From the NCBI GenBank assembly GCA_030015575.1, contig CM057338.1, positions 827,382,353 to 827,446,352 on the forward strand: 64,000 nt of DNA, read 5' to 3'. Source of the DNA: Agapanthus africanus. Its lineage: Eukaryota; Streptophyta; Magnoliopsida; Asparagales; Amaryllidaceae. Below the pieces are notes generated by a model, which made no database searches, was not told the origin of the DNA, and saw only the letters and a program-made list of their open reading frames with translations. Made by a program: the position numbers and the translations under genes. This document shows, one piece after another, positions 30,561 to 39,847 of the stretch. Each line of letters starts with the position of its first letter. Position 1 is the first letter of the stretch.

Positions 30561-30676
30561 CCGTTAGAAAAAATTTTCTAACGGGACGCTACCCCTCACC
30601 CCGCAAGGGGGCTGCTAGCCCCCTTGATTCCCAGCCCGCTATCCGGGTAGCGGGACCCCCGTAAAAACTTTGCGGG
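30561..30676. other. Cluster of consecutive perfect hairpins
   Basis: Within about 115 bp: GTTAGAAAA/TTTTCTAAC, GGGGGCT/AGCCCCC, CCCGCTA/TAGCGGG around TCCGGG, and CCCCCG/CGGGG around TAAAAACTTTG. GC-rich against AT-rich neighbours. No family recognised. Confidence 0.6.
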
Positions 30677-30989
30677 GCCTCCTCAATATATCTAAAACCC
30701 CTCCAAAACACAACACTGCACATTGAGTTCGCATGACCAGTTTAACCCGTCAATCGGAGGTTCTCTCGCTCCAAATGCGAGGGGTAATTAACGGCAGCTT
30801 AGTCCACGGCTGCCGGAGATTCGAATCCCCACAATCAATAAACCCCAGCCTACTCTAAGCAAGGGGAATCTGTAGTACGCTTGACAAGCGCGCGCGTATT
30901 CCCATCTTAATAGGGTGACGAAAAACACACTACAGGCGGCTCGAAGACTACCTCGCCGGGGGATCTAAGAAACCTCATTGAGAGGAACC

Positions 30990-31726
30990 AGGGCCGCGGC
31001 TAGACGCAGGCCTCCGACAGCAGAGGCCAGGGATCGGAATGCGCCGAATCGTCGAGGTACCACGACCGACTCGACACTCTCGAGAAGAAGATCGAGGGTA
31101 TGCATCGGGAAGGTCACCGCTTGAGCGACGGGGCTAAGTACGCCGTCGACTCGCTCACCAAACCGTTCACCGAGGAGCTGCTCGCCGTACTCGTCTCCTC
31201 TCGCAACAAGCCCCCGAAGGTCTTCATCTTCGACAGCAAATCTGACCCGAAGGACTACTTGGATGCATTCACCGCAGGAATGAGCTTCCAAGACAACTCC
31301 GATGCCGCCCAGTGCCGAGCCTTCCCGACCACTCTCATCCGATCGGGACAAGACTGGTTCCGAAGACTCGAGCCACGCTCGATCTCAACCTTCGACGAGC
31401 TAGCCACCCAATTCCTCGGCCACTTCGTCGGGAACAGGCGGCAAAAACGCACAGTTGGCCGTCTCTTCACGATCAAGAGAGGGGACAAGGAGACGTTCAA
31501 AGCATACGTCACCCGCTTCTACAACGCCTTTCTCGAGGTCCTAGAGCACCGGGACGAAACGGTCATCACGGCACTTAGGTCTGGTCTTAGACACAAGGAG
31601 TGGTTACGCTCCTTTGCATTGGCGCAAGCTAAGACCATGGCCGAGGTAAAGGCCTGGACCGAGCGCGAGGTCCATCTCGAATCCGAGGTGAATGCAAATC
31701 TCCTCCGGGCAGAGCACGCCGACTAA
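30990..31726 (+). pseudogene. Gypsy gag relic
   Basis: Capsid-type Retrotrans_gag signature: PPKVFIFDSKSDPKDYLDAF, then DWFRRLEPRSISTFDELATQ, FLGHFVGNRRQKR and GDKETFKAYVTRFYNA. This is the gag style of Tat/Athila-related plant gypsy elements. A fossil, with no pol behind it. Confidence 0.88.
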
Positions 31727-32349
31727 AAGAAAAGGGCAAGGAAAGAGAGAAGGGGACCTGAGTGGTCCAAGCCTTATCTCCCGAAGTTTCAGGAGTACAC
31801 CCCGCTCAACGTCTCCCAGACAGTGTTACTAGAAGAGACCAAGGGCGAGGGGTTCTTTAAGTTTCCCTCGATCTTGAGCATGGCCTCAAATCGAACCGGG
31901 GCCCCTACCGCGACTTCCACAGGTCGCTAGGCTACTCTACGGAGAGCTGTAAACAATTTCGAGACTACATCGAGGAGCTCATCCGTTCGGGGCACCTCGA
32001 AGCGTACTTGAGGGACAAGCGACAAGCTGATCGCGAATAGGAGCAGCGTCCCCCTCCCGCCGAGCTGACCATCGGCCAAATCATGGTCGTGTCAGCCGAA
32101 GATACGTCTGGTGCACACGAAGCTCGGTGCCCTATGCCGGGCATAGATGCCAACATACATCCGAGGGGCTCAAGCTGCGTGAATAAGATCATCTACTAGC
32201 ATGTATTTTCTTTCCAAAGCGATGTACACCTTTCTTGAGATCTTTTTATCTATACAATAAAATGGGTCAATAAAGCATTGCAACGAAAGAAAAAGAATTT
32301 TATTCATTCAAAGGGTACTATAGGCCCTTCAGCCGTACATAAAAAAGTG

Positions 32350-32815
32350 GGGATAATTACAACAGCAGGGGAATGGGGTGCAGAGAGCACTGCTCGTGGT
32401 ACTCTGAGCATATTTCCTCCAGCCGAGCCCCCGCGGCGTCTAACCGCTGCCTCCGACTCCCTCCGCGAGCGTCGGCATCGTACCTCAACTGGTAACACTC
32501 AAGGATGAGCGCCTCCGAACGGTTTAGCCGACTCGCAGAAATCAGGCCGAAACGCCTCAGAGACCTCATCTTTCCAACAGCCTCGTCTTTCAACTGTTCG
32601 GATAAGGGGTTGTAGAGCTCCGGCGACGCCCTCTAGATGGAGTACATCAACAGCTGCAGAAGGGAAGAGCGCCTAGGGAGCAATCGGCCGAAGTGATCCT
32701 CGTTGCGGCCTATCACCAATTGCACCGTGCCATCAGTGCAGTACTGGTCGTAGAGGAACACATCCTTGAATTTTATGATATCGAGGATGATGAAAGGGAA
32801 ATCCTCCATTCTGGC
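32350..32815 (-). pseudogene. Antisense coding-like block within the gypsy fossil
   Basis: The minus strand reads as protein-like sequence (MEDFPFIILDIIKFKDVFLY, FGLISASRLNRSEALI, LEEICSEYHEQCSLHP). Opposite strand to gag and pol-order landmarks, in the zone where Retand-type elements carry an antisense gene. Broken. Homology not confirmed. Confidence 0.5.
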
Positions 32816-33064
32816 GTTTCGGGTGTGAGGAAATGAGTAATCAACACTCCCTCCGTTTTATAGCCCACAACGCATGGGAGTCCAACAGTCGCCCGTTTCA
32901 CCCGCAACATAAGCGCCACGCGGCAAACGTCGCGCCTCCCCATACGAAACCGAAATGGCGCTACTCCGGCGCTTCGCCTTCACCACTCCCTCGGACACGT
33001 GACTCCCGCGACTGTCCAACTCCTCGGTACTCACCTTGAGAAGGTCGGACAGAACCTCGCCAAA

Positions 33065-33900
33065 AGGCAACCGAGCAGCCTTACTGCTCGGTCCTTCCTC
33101 GTGGAGCTAAGCCCTAAAGAAGAGGCAGCCCAGCGGCTACCCTGCTCGGCAATCCCTGGCTGGTAGCTTCCCTACCCCATAACGGCAGGGATCTAAGCCC
33201 TCATTTAGAGGCAGCCGAGCGGCTACCCCACTCGGCTATCCCTGGCTGGTAGCTTCCCTACCTCACAACGCCAGGGATCTAAGCCCCCATTTAGAGGCAG
33301 CCGAGCGGCTACCCCGCTCGGCTATCCCTGGCTGGTAGCTTCCCTACCCCACAACGCCAGGGATCTAAGCCCTCAACAAGAGGCAGCCCAGCGGTTACCC
33401 TGCTCGGCAATCCCTGGCTGGTTGCTTCCCTACCCCACAACGCTAGGGATATAAGCCCTCATTTAGAGGCAGCCGAGCGGCGTATCCCTAGCTGGTAGCT
33501 TCCCTACCCCACAACGCCAGGCATCTGAGCCCTCATGTAGAGGCAGCCGAGCGGCTACCCCGCTCGGCTATCCCTGGCTGGTAGCTTCCCTACCCCACAA
33601 TGCCAGGGATCTAAGCCCTCATTTAGAGGTAGCTGAGCGGCTACCCCGCTCGGCTATCCCCGGCTGGTAGCTCCCCTACCCTACAACGCCAGGGATCAAA
33701 GCTCTCACCAAGAGGCAGCCGAGCGGCTACCCTGCTCGACCATCCCCGGCCGGTAGCTCCCGTACCCCACAACGCCAGGGATCAAAGCCTTCACCAAGAG
33801 GCAGCCGAGCGGCTACCCTGCTCGGCCATCCCCGGCCGGTAGCTTACCTACCCCACAACGCCAGGGATCGAAGCCCTCGTCTAGAGGCACCGGGCATCTA
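33065..33900. repeat. ~88-bp dyad-rich minisatellite, about 9 copies
   Basis: Repeating GAGGCAGCCGAGCGGCTACC, CCGCTCGGCTATCCCTGGCT, GGTAGCTTCCCTACCCCACA, ACGCCAGGGATCTAAGCCCT. Each unit holds two dyads: GCCGAGCGG/CCGCTCGGC and ATCCCTGGC/GCCAGGGAT. One unit is short (near 33470-33490). It sits between gag and the antisense block of the gypsy fossil. Confidence 0.93.
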
Positions 33901-34310
33901 CCCTGCTCGGTCCATCCTTAGCTCGCCTCTCCAAGCCATCCCGCACTATGGAACATGACCTCACCAAGAGGCATCCGGGCTATCTACGTCTATGCGATCT
34001 CCACCTCGACTTCGGGGCCATGGAGATACCGTCTTCCCGCCGGTCTTTGCACACTCGGCAAACGAACAGATTCAAATCGACGCGAGTCGCTAGACGAAGA
34101 ACCGACACAACACAAAGGCAGTACTGTGCAAATACAAGTGTTTACTGACAAAAGGAAAATACGACCACAAACACTACTGCAAATAGTCTTTATTCACAAA
34201 ATCAAAGTCTTTACAAGGGTATTGTGGGCTCCCCAGCCTTACAAAATACCCGGAGGCCTACAGAATTCCTGATGCAACAAAAAAGAGAAGAAACAAGAAG
34301 ACAAGGGGAT

Positions 34311-35750
34311 TCAGGCCTCAGGGCTAGGCGCAACCCCAGGAAACTCAACACCTACCACGACTCGGGAGGCGTCCGGGGGCTCATCACCCATCACACCGAC
34401 CTCGGCATCGCCTTCCCCGGGAATCACTTCCACGGCATCGCCATCGGGGTCGTCCCCCTGCTCATCATCCTCGCGAGGATATTCGGCTCGGAGCTCTTCA
34501 TCAGCAAATTCCGGCATCCGAGCCTTGACGGCGTCGAGGGCCTCATGCCAGATGGCAGTAGTGGCCGAGACTAGGACGGTATAAAAATGTTCCGACTTCT
34601 GGAAGTTTTCCACCGCCTTCGCCGCTCTGAGGTTGGCTCGCTTCGCCGTCTCTACCGCCGTCCCCAACTCCTTCCGTAGGGTGCTCGCCGACTTCTTCAT
34701 GGTACCAACGAGCACCTCGGAGTCCTGAAGCTTGGCCTCGGCGATCTGGGCAGCCTCACAGAACCTGGAAAGCTCCTGCTTCCCGGCCGCCACCTCCTGC
34801 TTCACGGCCGCCACCTCGTCCTCAAGGGCAGCGACCCTCGCCATCACCGCCTCCAGCTCCAGCTTTGAGCTCTCCCCCAGCGAGGAGAGCTCGCCCGCGG
34901 CTCGCATCGCCGGGGCTATTTCATCCTCCTCCATCCGGACGACGAGAGCGACGTGCTGGAGGACCAGCGGAGATCAGAGGGGGGTCAGAAAGAAAGAGGG
35001 GCGTCGAGTCTCGCGAATGGCGAGACGCTGAGTGAAAAATCGAGTGAGGTACGAGTGCTAACCTGCACGGCCTCTTGGGCGATGGATGCCATCTGCGCCT
35101 TCAGAGTCCCCCAAGGGACCTTGCCCCCGGCTGACCTCTCCATGTCGGATAGCACGCTGTCAGTGACGGAGAGCCCCGAGGGCACCTCAAAACGGAGCCC
35201 CCCCTCGTCTACCAAGATTGGGGAGGCCAGGGTCCGTGGGACTGCGCGGGGGAACCTCTTGAGGGCCGGCGGCGGAGGGCTGGTCTCTGCCTCCGAAGCT
35301 GGGGCCTCTTGCCTCCGAACCCGCTTTCGGCTCGACGCCTTGCTGGGTCCCGGGGCCCGATCCGCGCTCGAGCGCTTGGGCGGAACGGCTGCTGGGGGAG
35401 CCGGGGTCAACGTCTGACGAGAAGAGCTGGCCCCTCCAGCTTTCGACCCTTTCTTCGGCTTGCGCATGGCCGCTCGGAGGTAGTCAAGTTCATGGGTTCT
35501 GCACAAGGCAAGATACAATGAAGTTAGCAACATAAACAAAAATAAAAATAGACGCAAGCCCAACAGAATGCCTACGAGCTCCTAACTTACCGACGAACTG
35601 GGCGGGGCTGAGCCCGGCCCAACTGAGGACCCGCTCGGAAAGCAGCATGTCAGCCCGGGGAATGGGCTCCCACTCCGCCACTCTCAACGTGTCGGGGTCG
35701 TTGGACGGGTTTCCCTTCCAGCACCTATCCCTAGACCACTGGGTGGGCAC
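34311..35750 (-). pseudogene. Antisense coding blocks of the gypsy fossil (aORF-like)
   Basis: Three minus-strand protein-like blocks in order: 35750-35575 (VLSWAGLSPAQFVGKLG), 35480-35050 (basic and Ser/Pro-rich: MRKPKKGSKAGGASSSR, then PRTLASPILVDEGGLRFEV) and 34934-34311, a coiled coil (LELEAVMARVAALEDEVAAV, KQELSRFCEAAQIAEAK) with an acidic tail (DEELRAEYPREDDEQGDD). The junctions look splice-like. Retand-group gypsy elements are known to carry an antisense ORF near the 3' LTR. Function unknown. Part of a broken element. Confidence 0.65.
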
Positions 35751-36366
35751 GGGCTAATCCTCTCCTTCTGGCGAACTTTTTCTTTCAATCGTGGATGGAA
35801 AAAGGCAAGACGACGACTCCCGACCCGGCTGCACTCCCCCGTCGTTTCCTAAAGGAGAGGTAAACCCACATAGGGTCGCCCGCGCGAGTGCCGGGGTGAC
35901 CTTTGTAAATAAGAGAGGAGGCAAGGATGGACAGACCGAGGAAGATATGAAGAGAGATGGGCCCTGAAGAGGATCCCACCTTTATTTATAGCCACTGGCG
36001 TCCTCATCCAACGATGACGGTCAGTTTCCGCCAAAAACAACTCTTCGCATTTAACGGCCATGATCGCTCTACCTGCTGCACGCACATTGGCCGGATCCCA
36101 TCAGACGCTAGAAATCTGCGCCCCGTCACATCAGCCAACCAACGCCCGACACGTGGGCTGTCGCTTCAGCGAAAATACGCACGATCCGGCGCACCCTCTT
36201 TAATACAAAAGATCTCACCCTGATTTGCTGGCATCATCCAGAAAATACAACGGATTACCCTGGGATACGCCCGACGATATCTTCAAAAAGGAGCCCACCT
36301 CGGATGACCCGGGAGACCACTCTCGACCCGACCCATCGGCTGGTCGGGACAAGAGTGGGGGGCTAA

Positions 36367-37093
36367 TGATGATGCTCAATATAGATGATCTCCCAGATCA
36401 TGACACGTGGCAGGTGACGTGTCCCAGAGTATGCAAGAAAGGGCCTACAGTGGCCGACCAGACCACTCCCACGCCCGTCCTACAAACAAAGCTGGCTCGC
36501 CTCTGACCTCCAGCATGATTGGCCTTCTCGGCCTCACAGCTCGTCCCTGGGCTACCGCAGAACCAAGATACCTTGGCTCTCCCGCTCGTCCGCGAGCTCT
36601 CCCGCCGAGGTCATCTTCCTCGGTCTCATCGACCGACCAACGACACCGCTCACAGGCGCAACCGCCATCCAGCGATTCTCGCCATGCGCGAGATATCCGC
36701 CGGCCACATCCCACGTTTCACGCCATCACGATCCCCATTAATGAGCCTGTCTCGCCATTAATGGGAGATCCCGCTCATCACGCGGACATGACGTCGGGAG
36801 CGTAACGGCCGGCGTGATTCTCACGCCTGCCCTGCCTGCTGCCACCGCTATATAAATCCCTTTTTCAGACGATTCAAGTAAGCCATTTCTGTTCCACTAA
36901 GCCGTTACTCTGATCGGATTTCCTCTAACTTGACCGTCGGAGGGTCCTCGGTGGTACAACCACCCCGGGACTTTCTTGCAGGTAGCTCGGCCTAAATAAC
37001 CTCAAACCCATTGAGATCCACACGCTTCAGGAGCCTGCCTCCAGATCCAATCTCATCCGCCAATCGTCGCCATCAGCAGATCGACGGAAGGCA
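36367..37093 (+). repeat. Gypsy LTR
   Basis: It starts TGATGATGCTC after the purine tract AAGAGTGGGGGGCTAA (36351-36366). It contains a TATA box TATATAAAT (36849-36857) and the Tat-style downstream block TTGACCGTCGGAGGG. It probably ends GGAAGGCA at 37093. TTGGCGCG follows at 37099, resembling a primer-binding site; alternatively the LTR runs to GCGTCA at 37120. Confidence 0.65.
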
Positions 37094-37120
37094 ATATCTT
37101 GGCGCGATTCGGGCCGCGTC

Positions 37121-39086
37121 AACAATAAATTATATTATTATAGAAATATAAAATTAGCATTAGGAAGTATTAACCATTTTTAAAAAATTAACAGAGGTCA
37201 TAACAATATGTAACACAGCCGCTATTTTCTAAATTAATAGAGGTCATGACAATAAGTAATATAACAATATGTATCCTGAGTGGTTGACAATATCATACCT
37301 GTTAAGAAAAAGAATGGGAAGATCAGAGTATGCATCGACTTCAGAATGATGCTACCTCAGAAAATGAACACGCAATGCTCGTGGCCGAATTATTGCTTGA
37401 TGCTTCGGCCAAACTTGGGATGTTGTCACTTAATGGACGAGAATTCAGGGTATGATCAGATATCCATCGCTGAGGATGATGTGTAAAGACCGTTTTTCAA
37501 GGGCCTAGCCCACTTGGATTGTAAGAGCGCGTAGTGATGCTTTTGGTCACAAGAATGCTAGGGCCAATTTTTAGAGAGCCATGAATCATATCTTTCACGG
37601 CATGATCGGCCATTTTGTTGAAGTATAGGTCGACGACATAGTTGTGAAATCAAAACAAGAAAATAGCCATTTGGCCGATCTAAATTGAGCCTTGCTACAG
37701 AAAGAAGGAAAGAGTTTTGGTGGCGCATAGTGTCTCATGCTATGGTTATCTCAGCTCTTCACCCCTTCTTAGGCTTATTAAGCGGTTTAGAAGGCTTAGA
37801 TTGTTTGGTAGCCATGCAGTGATACCGCTTGCCTTATGTGAGTCCGGCTTTCAAGCTTAACAGTGGTTTTATCGCTGCCAAGAGCGGTTCAAAGTGATCT
37901 ATGAGCCTTTATGTCAATAGTAGAGTCTGATATTTTACTTTGACGTCTTTGATGTACTGATTTGCTCTTGGGCAAAAAGCACTAGGATGACGTGGGAAGG
38001 GAGTACCAACTCTATAAAACGGTCTGTTCTCTGTGGTTAGTTGTCATAGTGCTAGAACATGACAAGACTGATAGGTCAGCGGTGTTGTGATCAGAGATTG
38101 AAGCAGTCAATTGCTACCGAACTTTCGATGGAAAGAGATAGGAATGAGACCAGCGGGAAGAGAGGGGATAAAAGAAGTGAGTCTTTCAAGAAATCTTTCG
38201 ACTGTGTAGATGGGGATCTGTTGAGAGAGATAGCATAACTTAAAATTGAATCCGTTGAAATGTACTTTCTGTGTCTCGGCAAGAAACTTCTTGGGCTTTC
38301 TAGTCCATAAAAAAGGGAAAACGTTTTATCTAACAAAACGAAAGCCATCATCGAAGCAAACCTGCTGAGGAACAAGAAAGAACTCCAGCTTCTACTCGGT
38401 CAGGTGAATTAAATGAGAAGGTTCAATGCACGAAATGGAATACCACATCGTTATTATTTTACAAGTGTAATGTCACGTTATTATTATTTTACAACTGGAA
38501 TGAACATGATTAAATTAGTAAAGATATTTATCATGAAGTCGGTGGCATGTGTAATGTTAGTCTACTATTATTAGACGGTGGCTATAAAAAAAAATTCTAT
38601 TGATTCTCTACTGACATGTGCCATGAAAAATTCTATGCTTTGAGAAAAATTATTTTAAAAATATTATATCTAGCTTTTCAAATCATATAAAATCTCATAA
38701 AAATAGTAAACTGACAACAAACTCATATAATAATGCTCAGGATTTTCAGATAGCAGACTTAATAAATCTCTTTATTTATTCATGTCACGTCAACTTCAAC
38801 TCCGTGCAACGCACATGCCAAACATTAGAGATAATGCAGAACCATGTGGGCCCCATCACATCTAAAAGGTTTTTTTAATTTCCCCCATAAAAATTCATAT
38901 TTTCAAATTTCACACCTAAAACTTCTCCGGTAATAAAAAAAACTCATTTTATCTATTCCGTCCGAGTTTAACTAATGTTAATTTGTTTCGATCAAAACAT
39001 GATTTATAAGTGTATTATCTCTTTATCTCCTTTTAAAGATCATGGGACGCACTCCTTTCTCTTTTTTCTTCATCTTCAACCTCATT
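37121..39086. repeat. 2.8-kb duplicated segment, copy 2, left part
   Basis: Direct repeat of 26820-28783. It starts exactly where the gypsy fossil ends and stops at the CACTA insertion (ATT at 39084-39086). It continues at 61584. Confidence 0.92.
37280..37690 (+). mobile_element. Ty3/gypsy reverse-transcriptase relic, copy 2
   Basis: Same relic as 26957-27400 (IPVKKKNGKIRVCIDFR; MDENSGYDQISIAEDDV), inside copy 2 of the duplicated segment. Broken. Old. Confidence 0.85.
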
Positions 39087-39565
39087 CACTACTACAAATA
39101 AGGGTTGCCCCTACGGATATATGCGTAGGGGCGAAAAAATACCCCGTAGGTGCAAAGGCCACAGGTGCAAGTTGAGGCCCTGAACTTTCCCCTACGGGCA
39201 AATTCTTGCCCCTACCGATTTCTGTGCAGGTCCTGTTGTCCCTACGGAGTAATCCGTAGGGTATAAAATTTTATATTATTTACGGTTTTTTTAATATATT
39301 ACATGTACCTACGGACATAACCGTAGGTCCATGTACTACCCTCTACGGATATATACGTAGGTACCTATCCGTAGGGGCAAAATATCAGGAATCCTGATAT
39401 GTTGCCCCTACGGATAACGTCGTAGGGAAGAGGCAGTGGCCCCTACGGATATGTCCGTAGGGGCACTCCCAACCCCCTGGTAGGGGAAATATCAGTTACT
39501 GCTGATATTGTGCCCCTACGGATATAAGCGTAGGGGCAACATGTGTACCTACGGATTAATCCGTA
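39087..39565. repeat. CACTA 3' TIR and subterminal repeats
   Basis: The TIR is followed by many copies of CCTACGGAT and its inverse ATCCGTAGG, mostly paired as hairpins with 4-10 base loops (39110-39135, 39305-39335, 39345-39375, 39405-39425, 39443-39465, 39510-39535, 39545-39570). In En/Spm, such repeats bind the element's own TNPA-type protein. Confidence 0.93.
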
Positions 39566-39847
39566 GGTACATATTATCTGTATTTTTTTTAAAAAATTGA
39601 GCTGTTTGATTTTTTCCCGCCCTGTGCACAATAATATATACATCAATCAAATATAAAATTAATCATCACACAACATATATTGCAGTATTCATAATCACAT
39701 CTCACGCATATATATAATATACAAAAGAAACCCAAAAACTGAATATGATATAAATATAAAGCAATATCAATATAGTTTCAAAATGTAGTACAATGTGTAT
39801 GATATAAATAAATACATGTTTCAAAAAATAAGAACCAAAAAACTACC

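Larger units (their letters stand above)
30930..37093 (+). mobile_element. Tat/Retand-like Ty3/gypsy fossil, 5' part and pol missing
   Basis: A GC-rich plus-strand element. It has a gag region (30990-31726 and decayed sequence to about 32030), a region with antisense coding blocks and an 88-bp tandem array, a polypurine tract AGAGTGGGGGGC just before 36367, and one LTR. No 5' LTR resembling 36367-37093 was found to the left, and no RT, integrase or RNase H was recognised. In known Tat-lineage elements, variable tandem repeats and an antisense ORF lie between pol and the 3' LTR, matching this order. The element is broken and partial. Confidence 0.75.

Noticed and set aside
33065-33900. Regularly spaced dyad repeats that could suggest a CRISPR array
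   Set aside because: Units are contiguous 88-bp monomers without unique spacers, in a plant retrotransposon; a minisatellite.
32278-36805. Numerous long frames on both strands in the GC-rich gypsy fossil
   Set aside because: GC-rich DNA has few chance stops; only gag and the antisense blocks have protein-like composition.
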